Positions 25,637 to 35,014 are shown, counted from the first letter of the stretch. The stretch: DNA of 64,000 bases from UBA7957 sp965224675 (GCA_965224675.1 CBDDAA010000004.1:2108001-2172000), one strand, 5' to 3'. The notes: generated by a model from the sequence alone, not told the origin. Translations and numbers: made by a program.

Positions 25637-26977
25637 TTAGTTCAAAGAAGTCGCTTTCATTGCCAGTTCTTTGGCTTTTTTATAGTTTGATAAAACCATC
25701 GCATCCCAGGACTGCTCCACCTCCGCCTGGCGACCTTCAACTACATCGGTGGCTTTTTTGCGTTTTTTCTTGAAAATGCCAGAAAATGCTGGGTCGAGGC
25801 TTTTGGCCTCGTCGATGGGTACAGCTTCAACCAGTGCCCGTGCTTCGGAAATTAGCGCTTTCGCTTGTGCATTCGAACCATCGGCGTGAGCCTCTTCAGC
25901 CAACTGTATGGCGCGCACTGCATCACGTAAATCACTAAGGCGATAGGTAATCATCACATCAAATAACGAATTTACCGTGTTGTAGCGGCTGCCGGATTTT
26001 TCCACGTCAAATTTAAGCGCAGCACCCATACTGGAATCAGTGAACGGGTTGGGGAAACCTTCCGGGGCATCGCTGTAGGCCGCGGGGTTGATAGGTAAAC
26101 GCATTATTGCGGGGTTAAGTAATATTTGCTGACCCTCGGGGGTTAATAAGAAATTAATAAATGCTGTCGCGCCCTTGGCATTGGGTGCATCTTTGATAAC
26201 CGCTACATTGGCAGGAACAATCGCGGTAATACTGGGGTAAGCGAAGTCAACGGGAAATCCTGATGCCTTTGATGCAAGGCCGAAGAAGTCTATTACTATG
26301 CCGAGTCCGAAGTTACCGGAGTTAACGCCGTCTGGCACGCCAAAGCTGCGTTCGGTGACCGTAGAAAAATTCCCGGCAATCCATTTCCATTGTGCCCAGC
26401 CTTTTTCCCAGCCTTCACCTTGTAATAAAGTTTCAACGGTTAGATGCGTTGTACCCGAGCGTGATGGTGCGGACATGCCGACATGGCCGAAGTATTCAGG
26501 ATTCGCCAAATCAGCCCATTGTACAGCGGGTTTTAATTTTTTGGCTTTAAGATAACGGGTGTTCCACATGATTCCGTAACCGGCCGCAGCAAAACCTTTG
26601 TACATGCCGTCAGGGTCGTTAACCGGATAGGCGCCAATTTTATCTGGAATACCTTCGGCGGATACCTCAACGGCAGCTAATAAGCCATCTTGTTTAAGTA
26701 CTTCAAATGCATCCGGTGCTGATGCCCAAAAAATATCAGCGGTATTGGAGCCGGCTATTTCCTGTATGTATTTTACGCTGGCTGAGGTTTTTTTATTGAG
26801 TATTTCTACATCGTATTCGGGGTGGGCTTTTTCAAATGCATTTTCGAAGGGTGTTGACAACGTTTTTGGAAACGAAGTAACAATCACAAGTTTATCCGCT
26901 GCCTGCAGTGAACCTGAAATTGCGAATATGCCAATAGTGGCGACAGTCAGACTGGATTTTATAAAATTGAGTTTCAC
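25637..26977 (-). CDS. Extracellular solute-binding protein of the FbpA/AfuA type
   Basis: 446 aa from a GTG at 26977 preceded by GGAG. An open frame extends to 27043 but that part would contain the putative sigma-54 promoter and no signal peptide. From the GTG there is a good signal peptide ending SGSLQAADKL. The fold is periplasmic-binding type II: VIVTSFPKTLSTPFENAFEK, DIFWASAPDAFEVL, SAPSRSGTTHLTVETLL and a hinge RSFGVPDGVNSG. The C-terminal 110 residues form an unusual charged helical extension also present in the sensor paralogue at 30727-32022. The regulatory neighbours suggest an organic phosphate as ligand (inference). Confidence 0.88.
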   Translation of the reverse strand: MKLNFIKSSLTVATIGIFAISGSLQAADKLVIVTSFPKTLSTPFENAFEKAHPEYDVEILNKKTSASVKYIQEIAGSNTADIFWASAPDAFEVLKQDGLLAAVEVSAEGIPDKIGAYPVNDPDGMYKGFAAAGYGIMWNTRYLKAKKLKPAVQWADLANPEYFGHVGMSAPSRSGTTHLTVETLLQGEGWEKGWAQWKWIAGNFSTVTERSFGVPDGVNSGNFGLGIVIDFFGLASKASGFPVDFAYPSITAIVPANVAVIKDAPNAKGATAFINFLLTPEGQQILLNPAIMRLPINPAAYSDAPEGFPNPFTDSSMGAALKFDVEKSGSRYNTVNSLFDVMITYRLSDLRDAVRAIQLAEEAHADGSNAQAKALISEARALVEAVPIDEAKSLDPAFSGIFKKKRKKATDVVEGRQAEVEQSWDAMVLSNYKKAKELAMKATSLN

Positions 26978-27018
26978 GCTGTTCTCCGTCAATTGTGTTG
27001 AGTTAACAAGAATTACAT

Positions 27019-27035
27019 AGCGAAACCTGTTCCGG
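27019..27035 (-). promoter_or_regulatory. Candidate sigma-54 (-24/-12) promoter
   Basis: On the - strand CCGGAACAGGTTTCGCT has the invariant GG and GC of the -24/-12 elements separated by the required 10 bases, with AC after the GG as in the consensus. It lies about 40 nt upstream of the binding-protein GTG, and the adjacent regulator has the GAFTGA motif of sigma-54 activators. Confidence 0.55.
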
Positions 27036-27117
27036 CTAAGCATACACTCTAATCGTTTGATTTTTAAAGAGTCAGTAATAATTACTCAGCTGATTCTGAG
27101 TTGGAAATGACACGGGC

Positions 27118-27133
27118 GGGTCAAATATGACCC
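27118..27133. promoter_or_regulatory. Candidate activator-binding palindrome
   Basis: GGGTCAAATATGACCC has 6-bp perfect arms and lies about 85 bp upstream of the -24 element of the putative sigma-54 promoter, a normal distance for an enhancer. It directly follows the regulator gene's stop. A second dyad, ACTCAG-N6-CTGAGT, lies at 27084-27101. Confidence 0.45.
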
Positions 27134-27137
27134 ATTC

Positions 27138-28502
27138 TTATGTTAGGTTGCCAGTAAAATCATCCTTGTTCAGATGATGAAATTTCATGCGTAAATAAAG
27201 CCTTTTTCGTGGAATATCGAGCATTTGAGCGGCGATACCCACGATACCATGAGCGTTAGATAGGGCAGCACTGATTTTTCTTTTCTCATAGGCCGCAATA
27301 GCGTCATCAAGCGGGATGATGGTTTGCTCCGGATGCATTTCGTTTTGCATGTCAACCGCAAGCCCGATCACCAATCGTTCAGCAATATTACGGACTTCGC
27401 GCACGTTTCCAGGCCAGCTGTATTGACTTAATGTTGATCGCGTTTTTTCATCAATCTTGGGTACGGGTAAGCTATGTTGTTGTGCCACAAGCGGAAGAAA
27501 ATAATCCAATAAAATCAGCACATCTGCACGTCGATCCCGTAAAGCAGGTATTTTTAGTGATGCAATGTTTAATCTGAAGAAGAGGTCTTCACGTAATGTG
27601 CCTTCTTTGACAAGACGCTGGGGATTTTGTTTAATCGCAGCAATGACTCTTACGTTTATTTTTACCGGACCATATCCACCCAGGCGGTAGATTTCTCTTT
27701 CCTGCAAAACCCGCAATAATCGAACCTGGGCATTATGCTTCATGGATTCCAGTTCATCAAGAAAAAGGGTGCCGCCATTGGCTTGTTCAAAACGTCCTTT
27801 GTAACGGGTGCCCGCGCCAGTAAACGCCCCTTTTTCATGACCGAACAGCTCGCTGTCTAATGTATTCTCTGGCAGTGCACCGCAGTTGATGGCGACAAAA
27901 TTTTCTTTGACTCGACTAGAGTAATCGTGCAAACAGCGCGCACTGATTTCTTTCCCGGTTCCGGTCTCTCCAATCAACAATACATCGACATTGAGTGCAG
28001 AGAGTGTAAGGATTTTATCCCGATAAGTCTGCATTGCCGGAGAATTTCCGATCATTCTTAAGGCAAGGCTATTGTCGCTACCGCGTTGCGCCCTCAAACT
28101 CTGGTTCTCTAGCTGCAAGCCTCTTTTTTCAAGTGCCCTGCGGGCCAGCTCAAGCATATAGTCGGGAGCGACAGGTTTTTCAAGAAAATCGTAGGCACCA
28201 TTTTTCAAAGCCGCAATAGCCGTGCTCACATCTGCGTGACCTGTAATGAGGATCACGGGTATGTCAGGTTGACGGGCCTGCAGCGTGGAAAGTAAATCCA
28301 TACCGGATATTCCCGGCATGCGAATATCACAAAAGATCACCCCGAACCAATTAACCGGAATGGTTTGTAATACACCGGCAGCATCGCTGAAACCTGTGCA
28401 TTGATAGTCAGCGAGACTAAATGTCTCTAACATTGCATTGAGTAAATCAGGATCATCATCAACGAGATAGACTTCACCGTTAACTTTTGATATTTCAGGC
28501 AT
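27138..28502 (-). CDS. NtrC-family sigma-54-dependent response regulator (PgtA/DctD-like)
   Basis: 454 aa. Receiver domain with VDDDPDL and the phospho-acceptor Asp59 in FCDIRMPG, and the conserved Lys in FLEKPV. The AAA+ domain has GETGTGKE (Walker A), GAFTGA for sigma-54 contact, GGTLFLDELESM (Walker B) and FRLN ... R-D-R; a Fis-type HTH (GIVGIAAQMLDIPRKRLYLRMK) ends it. Its start overlaps the kinase gene by 8 nt. It should activate the adjacent transporter operon from a sigma-54 promoter. Confidence 0.93.
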   Translation of the reverse strand: MPEISKVNGEVYLVDDDPDLLNAMLETFSLADYQCTGFSDAAGVLQTIPVNWFGVIFCDIRMPGISGMDLLSTLQARQPDIPVILITGHADVSTAIAALKNGAYDFLEKPVAPDYMLELARRALEKRGLQLENQSLRAQRGSDNSLALRMIGNSPAMQTYRDKILTLSALNVDVLLIGETGTGKEISARCLHDYSSRVKENFVAINCGALPENTLDSELFGHEKGAFTGAGTRYKGRFEQANGGTLFLDELESMKHNAQVRLLRVLQEREIYRLGGYGPVKINVRVIAAIKQNPQRLVKEGTLREDLFFRLNIASLKIPALRDRRADVLILLDYFLPLVAQQHSLPVPKIDEKTRSTLSQYSWPGNVREVRNIAERLVIGLAVDMQNEMHPEQTIIPLDDAIAAYEKRKISAALSNAHGIVGIAAQMLDIPRKRLYLRMKFHHLNKDDFTGNLT

Positions 28503-30516
28503 CGAGCGACCTCCTCAGACTCAAAATTGCATTTGTTCCACCAAAAGGATTGGGTTCCAGGCGCAAATTGCCACCAAAATCCTTAACGATGTTATAAGAG
28601 ATGGATAAGCCCAGCCCAAGTGCTTCACCCACTTCTTTAGTAGAATAAAATGGATCAAAAATGAGGTTCGAATCACATTCTTCCAGCCCAATTCCGTTAT
28701 CAGAAACGGTAATATCAATCATGAAGTCATGATGAACGAACGATAGGATAATTAAACCGTCATCTCGATCCCGGCCAATGGCATCGATCGCATTGCTAAA
28801 GAGATTGACTACAATCTGTTCCAGCAATATCGGATCGCCAATCGCTGTCTCTGATTGCAAATCAGCCACCCCATTTATCTTGATCTTATTGGATTTTAAT
28901 TTATTGTCCAAAAGCTCAAGCCCGTAGTTGAATACGCGCGTCAGTAATACCTGCTCCAGCGGGTGATCAGTACGTCTGGCAAATTGTTTCAGATGTATGA
29001 TCGTTTGCGACATGCGATTAACTAAATTTTCAATAGCATCGAGGCGGCTGTGTCGTTCCTCCAGCGAAGCGTTGTCCAGGGTTAAACGAGCGCTGTGTAT
29101 TCTGTGTTTGATGGCAGCCAGAGGCTGATTGAGTTCATGGGAAATACCTGCTGAGAGCTGTCCAAGCGCCGCTAGTTTACCCGTCTTGACGAGTTCGGCC
29201 TGCGCCCGTTCAAGATTCTCAACCGCCAGTTTTCGTTCGCCGACTTCAGTGCGTAGATGCATAAGTGCCTGATCACGGGTCAGTACACTTTTACGAAAAA
29301 CGTTAAGCGCATGATCCATACGACCAAATTCGTCGGTAGGTACTAAGGTTGAGTTGGCTTGCCCGTTATCATCGGCTTCTGCAATACGCATCAAATCTGT
29401 TGATAGGTTTTCCAGTCTCAGAACAATGCAATTCCTAATATACAGAACCAAAATGAGTGCGCCGAGGATAGTGCCTGCGATCACAATCAATGATAACCAG
29501 TTTCTGGATCTATCCAATTGACGTGAAGTGCGCCCAGCAACCATAAGTGCTTCGCTGCGTCTGGATTTTCCAAGCACGGCTAATTCGCTTTGCAAGTTAC
29601 CGAGACTTTCCTGTGCAAAAATCAAATTGCCAAGCAGGGTGGAGCGAATGGCTATTGCATTTTGGTATTTCTTAAAAAGGCTGTTTTTACCCGAACTCAA
29701 TTGCTCAAGAGAGCCGAGTGATTGTCGCAGTGTGAGCAGTTCGGTGGTCTGCTGTAGGCTGGATAATTGTTGTGAGAGATTAAGCAGCAGGTCTGCAGCG
29801 AGTTGCTGCAGTGGATCAATTTGTTCGAGATTGGTTGCGGAGTCAGCTTGTAATAATAGCGTGATCAAAGTAGCGCTGTCTGCACCAATGCGCTGTATGA
29901 TGAAACGTAACTCACGATCTTGCTGTATCTGTTTGGATGCACGTTCCCGGGATTGTCGATCTGATTTGTCGAGTAGTTTATAAGCTGCGCTGTCGATGTT
30001 GTAGGATAGATCACGCAGCAATGCAGATACCTCTTCCTGGATGTCTGCATTGAGCCAACGTAACTCGATACGATAGGTATCCAGCCTGCTATCAAGGAGT
30101 TTTTTCTCGGTTGCGTTATTGAGTGTTCTCTGCAGTTTGTTTTCTATAATTCGGGTAATGCTAATGAGTGATTCTGTGCCGGTACCATGTAAATCTGCAG
30201 ATAGACCGGCTAACCTGAATAGATCAGCTGCTGTACTGGATAAATCATCGCGTAATCTGGATTTATCGCTCGCAGCCTCGGGCATTGCGATTCTTGTTGC
30301 AATGCCTGCGAGGCGGGTCGCAACTTCTGTGAGTTGGTTAGCCAGAGCTATCTCGGGGATTTGGCGTTCGGTTATTTCAGTGAAACTGTTTCTTGCTTCA
30401 GAGAAAAACCAAATCGCCATGATCAGCACGATCCAGCTGATGGCTACGATTGAAATTATTCCCAACAACAACCGTTTCCAGATACCGTTGCTGGAAAAAT
30501 TCAGAGTAGAATTCAA
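28495..30516 (-). CDS. Membrane histidine kinase (PgtB/DctB-like)
   Basis: 673 aa. A transmembrane helix (LLLGIISIVAISWIVLIMAI) precedes a long, mainly helical periplasmic region to about residue 335. A second helix (LSLIVIAGTILGALILVLYI) is followed by HAMP, the H-box with phospho-His (LSAGISHELNQPLAAIKH) and the ATPase boxes NLFSNAIDAIG, DNGIGL and GLGLSISYNIV. The helical periplasmic domain without a PAS fold agrees with sensing through a partner binding protein, as in PgtB with PgtC. Confidence 0.92.
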   Translation of the reverse strand: MNSTLNFSSNGIWKRLLLGIISIVAISWIVLIMAIWFFSEARNSFTEITERQIPEIALANQLTEVATRLAGIATRIAMPEAASDKSRLRDDLSSTAADLFRLAGLSADLHGTGTESLISITRIIENKLQRTLNNATEKKLLDSRLDTYRIELRWLNADIQEEVSALLRDLSYNIDSAAYKLLDKSDRQSRERASKQIQQDRELRFIIQRIGADSATLITLLLQADSATNLEQIDPLQQLAADLLLNLSQQLSSLQQTTELLTLRQSLGSLEQLSSGKNSLFKKYQNAIAIRSTLLGNLIFAQESLGNLQSELAVLGKSRRSEALMVAGRTSRQLDRSRNWLSLIVIAGTILGALILVLYIRNCIVLRLENLSTDLMRIAEADDNGQANSTLVPTDEFGRMDHALNVFRKSVLTRDQALMHLRTEVGERKLAVENLERAQAELVKTGKLAALGQLSAGISHELNQPLAAIKHRIHSARLTLDNASLEERHSRLDAIENLVNRMSQTIIHLKQFARRTDHPLEQVLLTRVFNYGLELLDNKLKSNKIKINGVADLQSETAIGDPILLEQIVVNLFSNAIDAIGRDRDDGLIILSFVHHDFMIDITVSDNGIGLEECDSNLIFDPFYSTKEVGEALGLGLSISYNIVKDFGGNLRLEPNPFGGTNAILSLRRSLDA

Positions 30517-30726
30517 TTGTGCAATTAGTGGATACCTGCTGTGTTTTTGTGTATAGAGTGCAAGAGTTTGATTCTTAGCGCAAATTAAATTTGAGTGCTG
30601 CGATTATATTGGCTGGATGCCGAGTTAATTGAAGTGGTAAATCGCAGATTAAATTTCTTGCGTCATTAATAATGATTTATGCTTCAATGACTTGAAGTAT
30701 TTGTTTTCGTATTATCTTACTGCTAC

Positions 30727-32022
30727 CTACTTAAGAGTATGTTCAGCGAGGGTGAGCAGTTTCTCTATTTTATCTAACCCTCCGTTGGCGAGGCTAATCC
30801 AGTGAGCTTCGGTTTCGCGCTGCTCCGCTGATACAGCAACGAACCTTGATCCAGGCCCGGGTGAAGCGTTTAATATCTGTTGTTGTGTCTGCTTTTCGTC
30901 CACCGGCATCGATAATAAATGGGTGCGAATGATGCGAAGTTGTTTATCGGATGTGGCTGTTGAAACACTTTCGAGAATGCGCAATCTGCGCCAGGCATTG
31001 CGTCTGCGTTTTAGTGGAAATGTGATGAATTGATCGAACAAACTATTGACTGACCAGTAACGCTCGCGTGCAAGTTGTGGATTGTACTGAGTCCAGCTTA
31101 GTTTAATTGCTGCACGAACTTCATTTGCCAATGATACTCCCATCTCGGCTCGAACCTTGTCTGAAACTGGAATCCGATTGATATCCGGATTACGTAATAT
31201 TTGCTGGCCTTCATCAGATAGGACAAAGGCAATAAAATCTTCAGCTTTTTCTTGTAACTCTCCGCCTTTCAGTAGTGCAATTCTGGCTGGCGTTAACATA
31301 ATGGGTCTGCGGTAACGAAAAGCTATTAACTGTGAGGGATCGGATTGCGCAAGAAAATCAATGGTTAACCCGATATCAAATCGACCCTGTCTTACACCGT
31401 CAATTACACCAAAACTGCGTGAAGTCACTGTCGACAGGTTTGCTGAAAGTTCCAGTAAGAAGGCCCAACCGGACTGCCAACCATAATCTTGTAAAACCTG
31501 TTCAACCAGCATATGCGTTGTACCGGAGCGCGATGGGCGGGCTATGCCAATAGTGCCTGTGTATTGTGGATTGAGCAGATTCTGCCAGCTCTTGGGCGGT
31601 GTTAACTGTGTGGCAGTATTCCAACACCACCCGACCCCTGAAAGTGCGAATGCACGATAGAGTTGCTGCGGATGATCCAATGTCAATACACCCAGATTTT
31701 TTGCACTGGTGCTGGTTGAATGGGGTGCCTGTAAGGCGCCGAGTTTAACTAACAGTTCAAATGCTTCTGGTGATGAAGCCCAGAAGAGGTCAAACTTGCG
31801 TGCGTTTCCACGGACAATCTCATCCACCGCAAAATTAGTATTTTTGTTTAGCGTCAGGATGCGAATATTCGGGTATTTTCGCTCAAATGCAGTGACGAAG
31901 GGTTGATATAACGTATTTGGCATGGAGGTTAAAATACGAAGTGGCTCATCAGCCTTTAGCTTGCCGGTAGCCAGAATACAAAGGAGTAGCAGAATGAATG
32001 GACGGGGCGAGTGTATTGACAT
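30727..32022 (-). CDS. Periplasmic binding protein paralogue, probable sensor component (PgtC-like)
   Basis: 431 aa with a signal peptide (PFILLLLCILATGKLKA). It is homologous over its length to the transporter's binding protein at 25637-26977: ILTSMPNTLYQPFVTAFERK, FDLFWASSPEAFELL, ARPSRSGTTHMLVEQVL and SRSFGVIDGVRQGR align with the corresponding blocks there. It lies just upstream of the kinase-regulator pair and away from the permease. This is the arrangement of PgtC, which senses phosphoglycerate together with PgtB. I infer a sensory role rather than transport. Confidence 0.85.
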   Translation of the reverse strand: MSIHSPRPFILLLLCILATGKLKADEPLRILTSMPNTLYQPFVTAFERKYPNIRILTLNKNTNFAVDEIVRGNARKFDLFWASSPEAFELLVKLGALQAPHSTSTSAKNLGVLTLDHPQQLYRAFALSGVGWCWNTATQLTPPKSWQNLLNPQYTGTIGIARPSRSGTTHMLVEQVLQDYGWQSGWAFLLELSANLSTVTSRSFGVIDGVRQGRFDIGLTIDFLAQSDPSQLIAFRYRRPIMLTPARIALLKGGELQEKAEDFIAFVLSDEGQQILRNPDINRIPVSDKVRAEMGVSLANEVRAAIKLSWTQYNPQLARERYWSVNSLFDQFITFPLKRRRNAWRRLRILESVSTATSDKQLRIIRTHLLSMPVDEKQTQQQILNASPGPGSRFVAVSAEQRETEAHWISLANGGLDKIEKLLTLAEHTLK

Positions 32023-32093
32023 TCAGCCAGTGTATCAGATGTCAACCGATAGCAGTTTTCATTGTAGTGCGCTTAACAATTGTTGCCTTTGTC

Positions 32094-32456
32094 TCAGCCT
32101 CCTTTACGAATACCGCGCTCACACCCACGCTCTGCATCAATTTTAATTAGCTTTACGGCGACAAATACGGTTATAGGATCAATTCCATCAATTTGAGCTT
32201 CCTCTTTTAAGTACCCTTTTAGGCGGACATAAACGTCATCTTTTTCCTTTAAACCCAACTTCAGGTATTCTGACTGCAGATCATTGCCGATGCCGCTATC
32301 TGAAACATAGAATTTGCTGCGTTGCTGGCAATCAAAAAATTCAGCTATACCTTTGTAGAATCTGTAATCGCCGCTAAAATCAGTGATGGTTTGTCCTCGG
32401 TGTTCACAAGATAAAACAGAAAATACTAAGGTGAACAAAATCAGCTTTTGTTTCAT
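32094..32456 (-). CDS. NlpE C-terminal-like (OB-fold) lipoprotein
   Basis: 120 aa from the ATG at 32456. A lipoprotein signal peptide (LILFTLVFSVLSC) places the acylated Cys near residue 17. The rest resembles the C-terminal OB domain of NlpE: GDYRFYKGIAEFFDCQQR, DLQSEYLKLGL and DDVYVRLKGYLKEE. An N-terminal NlpE domain is missing. It starts just after the TPR gene and is probably co-transcribed with it. Confidence 0.65.
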   Translation of the reverse strand: MKQKLILFTLVFSVLSCEHRGQTITDFSGDYRFYKGIAEFFDCQQRSKFYVSDSGIGNDLQSEYLKLGLKEKDDVYVRLKGYLKEEAQIDGIDPITVFVAVKLIKIDAERGCERGIRKGG

Positions 32457-32469
32457 TTTAAGCAGATGT

Positions 32470-33120
32470 CTATTTATTTGCCGAATCCTGGATTTTATCA
32501 ACGGCTTTCATTCTGGATACGTTTGGGATTATTGATTCATGTGGACTACCCATTGCCTCAACACTATTATGCATATTATCCAATGGCACTTGTGAAGCAA
32601 CCTTTAAAGCCGTCTGTTTTGCCTCAATATATTCATTAATTGTTTTAACCTGATTCATCGATGGATCAAGTCGAAGCGCTTCGTCAGCCATTGCTTTAGA
32701 CATGGCAAATTTAGCTTGATGCAGGTAAGCAATACTGATGGCAGCGAAAAGTTTTGGGTTTTGTGGGTCGTGTGTTATGGCATCTTGGTAAGCTTCTATC
32801 GCCCGACTGGTTTTGTTGTTTGATAAATACAAACCCGCCAGATAGGCATAATTTTTCTTCTCACTCTGGTTGTTAGTTATTGCCTGTTTGTATGACTGCT
32901 CCAGCACCGCCTGGCGTTTTTGATCCTCGGACCAGAACGGTATATTTTTATTTTGCTGTTGATGTCCCGTCAGCAATCCTTGATTGGTGGTGGCAGTTAT
33001 AGTTTGATTCAATTGATCTGTTTCATGCGCGGCGGGGTCGGCGTTGGCAGTAAGAAGAAGCGCACTGAGTGATACAGTCACTGCCAGAGAAAATAATTTA
33101 CACATAATTTTAAGACTCAA
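32470..33120 (-). CDS. TPR-repeat exported protein
   Basis: 216 aa with a signal peptide (CKLFSLAVTVSLSALLLTANA). Two or three tetratricopeptide repeats are visible: NYAYLAGLYLSNNKTSRAIE, AYQDAITHDPQNPKLFAAIS and IAYLHQAKFAMSKAMADEAL. Function unknown; scaffold for periplasmic complexes is usual. The first ATG or the one five codons later could be the start. A terminator separates it from the HAO-like gene. Confidence 0.75.
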   Translation of the reverse strand: MSLKIMCKLFSLAVTVSLSALLLTANADPAAHETDQLNQTITATTNQGLLTGHQQQNKNIPFWSEDQKRQAVLEQSYKQAITNNQSEKKNYAYLAGLYLSNNKTSRAIEAYQDAITHDPQNPKLFAAISIAYLHQAKFAMSKAMADEALRLDPSMNQVKTINEYIEAKQTALKVASQVPLDNMHNSVEAMGSPHESIIPNVSRMKAVDKIQDSANK

Positions 33121-33152
33121 TATTAAAAAGCCCTCTCGAAAGCGAGAGGGCT
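33121..33152 (-). terminator. Rho-independent terminator of the HAO-like gene
   Basis: On the - strand the hairpin AGCCCTCTCG-CTTT-CGAGAGGGCT (10-bp perfect stem, tetraloop) is followed by a T tract, 34 nt after the stop of the octaheme cytochrome gene. Confidence 0.85.
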
Positions 33153-33185
33153 ATGGACATTATAACGACTGTCTATAATCAACCA

Positions 33186-34649
33186 CTAGTCGCTGTATTT
33201 TTTCTTGAACTCCTCTGTTGCAGCTTTACGAATGGTTTTTTGCTTATCCGTCATTTTATTGAGATACCACATATGATCGGAAGAATTAAGCGTTTCATCC
33301 AGTAAGGCTTGTAATGCACCAGCCGCTTGTTTGCTTTGTGCTGCCTCAGATGCCTCTCCTTTGTGGATGAGCTTTTCCAACTCAGGAATATACTTGGTAT
33401 AGAAGTGTTTGGCCAGATCATAAGTACCATGCCAATGTGTATAATCAGGTGCCATCATCGATGCCCCCATACGTGCCCGTCTTCCTTCATGATGCCATAA
33501 TTCGAACCAGATCCAATCCAGTTTGTTACTGAACTTTGCGGGTTTGAGCAACGGCTTGGCTGCATTGTAAAGGGCCAGACCTGGCTTGGCGAACTTCTTG
33601 GTATACATTTCTATCATCCCATCATACTGGATGTAGAAGTTATCGATATAGGGTTCGGTATGACAGGCAGAACACACATCTTTCATGTTGTCACGTCGTT
33701 CTTCCCAATCAATCTCAGCTGAAGGAGATCCCATTTTTTTATCCGTAACCTCTGGTCGTACGGAAATGGGTGGACGGTTGTTCCAGGATATACGTAAACC
33801 TACATTGTGATTCACATCCTGCTTACGTGTTGCACTCATGTGGCAGGTCGCGCAGGTAGGGCCGGTAAAGTAGTCTTCACCGGGTATCCATTTGGGATTA
33901 TCAAGGTTCATTTTGTCTTTATTTGATACAAACTGAATACCGTGTTTTGATTCCTCATAGATTTCTTTCTGGGGATGATCAGGACCTAGATGACACTTAC
34001 CGCAGGTGTCCGGTTCTCGCGCCTGTGCGACAGAAAACATATGTCGTGCATGGCAGGCTGAGCAAGCACCTTCAGAGCCATCCGGATTTATTCGGCCTAT
34101 GCCTGTATTTGGCCATGTTGCAGGGTCCAGGGCGCCGTCTTCAGTGACTTTTACCTGGGAGCCATGACATTGCCAGCAACCATTAACGGCCGCTGCCGAA
34201 TTTCCCTCTGGGAAACCTTCCGTTATTAAATCACTGTTGCCTTCGACGACCTCGGCCAGGAGGTTATCCAATGAACCTAAAATACGTCCTGCTTTGGCAT
34301 GATGTGATTCCTGTGCCTGTTTGGCTTCTTTGGCATGGCAGTTGGCACAGTCTTTTGGAGAAACGATGATCGAAATCAGTTTCTTCACTTTCTTGTCATC
34401 GTGTATATAAGCATCAGCATCACCTTCATCAGCAGCATGACACTCGTAACAACCCACATTCGCACGGTAGTGCTTACTTGCGCCCCACTGTTGAGTTATT
34501 CCAGGATTATGTTTTTTGTGGCAGGTGACACAGGCTTTGGTTTCGTCTGACATTTCGGGAGGTGGCTCTTTTACCGATGCCCAACCTGTGGCAGAGACAA
34601 GCAGCAAAATCATGCTGGCTATCAGTCTCATCGAACAAGATAGATTCAT
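33186..34649 (-). CDS. Octaheme c-type cytochrome, hydroxylamine oxidoreductase-like
   Basis: 487 aa with a signal peptide and eight CxxCH haem motifs (Cys at about residues 40, 67, 101, 158, 196, 216, 266 and 326). The C-terminal helical segment HHEGRRARMGASMMAPDYTH with following WHG is characteristic of the HAO family. The family has hydroxylamine-oxidising and nitrite-reducing (epsilon-HAO/ONR-like) members, distinguished by the haem P460 cross-linking Tyr. The Tyr in D-Y-T-H near residue 403 lies in the right part of the protein, but I cannot confirm equivalence. There is no adjacent haoB or cycAB. Three dyad sites upstream and the nearby nap genes favour a role in reductive nitrogen metabolism. 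Confidence 0.88.
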   Translation of the reverse strand: MNLSCSMRLIASMILLLVSATGWASVKEPPPEMSDETKACVTCHKKHNPGITQQWGASKHYRANVGCYECHAADEGDADAYIHDDKKVKKLISIIVSPKDCANCHAKEAKQAQESHHAKAGRILGSLDNLLAEVVEGNSDLITEGFPEGNSAAAVNGCWQCHGSQVKVTEDGALDPATWPNTGIGRINPDGSEGACSACHARHMFSVAQAREPDTCGKCHLGPDHPQKEIYEESKHGIQFVSNKDKMNLDNPKWIPGEDYFTGPTCATCHMSATRKQDVNHNVGLRISWNNRPPISVRPEVTDKKMGSPSAEIDWEERRDNMKDVCSACHTEPYIDNFYIQYDGMIEMYTKKFAKPGLALYNAAKPLLKPAKFSNKLDWIWFELWHHEGRRARMGASMMAPDYTHWHGTYDLAKHFYTKYIPELEKLIHKGEASEAAQSKQAAGALQALLDETLNSSDHMWYLNKMTDKQKTIRKAATEEFKKKYSD

Positions 34650-34827
34650 GGCAGTGATTCTCCTAAATTTAGATTGTAGTTATGTTTATAAAAATGCGGT
34701 ATTTGTCTTGCAACAAGGTGTTGCATTAATCTGTAGAATCCATAAAGAACGAATTACAAATCGATATCCCGATCGGGGCGTCCTTGTTCAGCATTTGCAT
34801 ACTATCGTGATTTCAAACTTACTGGTC

Positions 34828-34841
34828 TTAACGTGGGTTAG
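34828..34841. promoter_or_regulatory. Dyad site 1 (Crp/Fnr-like), hao-crp intergenic
   Basis: TTAACGTGGGTTAG fits TTAAY-N4-RTTAR. It is one of three such sites in the 365-bp divergent region between the HAO-like gene and the first Crp/Fnr gene. Confidence 0.55.
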
Positions 34842-34877
34842 TTTTTAAAAGAAAAATAATATCAATTTATATGATTC

Positions 34878-34891
34878 TTAATATAGATTAA
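34878..34891. promoter_or_regulatory. Dyad site 2 (Crp/Fnr-like), hao-crp intergenic
   Basis: TTAATATAGATTAA is a perfect 5+5 dyad (TTAAT-N4-ATTAA), the spacing of an FNR box with A in place of the FNR G/C pair. Confidence 0.6.
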
Positions 34892-34931
34892 TATTAATTG
34901 GCTTTGTCAGTTTGGACTCAATCGAAAAAGC

Positions 34932-34945
34932 TTAATGTAGGTTAA
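34932..34945. promoter_or_regulatory. Dyad site 3 (Crp/Fnr-like), upstream of the first Crp/Fnr gene
   Basis: TTAATGTAGGTTAA, 70 nt upstream of the regulator's start; suggests autoregulation or cross-regulation. Confidence 0.55.
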
Positions 34946-35014
34946 TTTTCATTAACTTTATTAAGTCTAAAATTAATCAATTGTTTTACTCAATAGACGG
35001 TGAGTACAAATGTT

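Noticed and set aside
22721..26977. Ferric iron import system by default annotation
   Set aside because: The family includes sugar-phosphate and phosphonate importers, and the PgtABC-like regulators argue against a simple iron assignment; left undefined.
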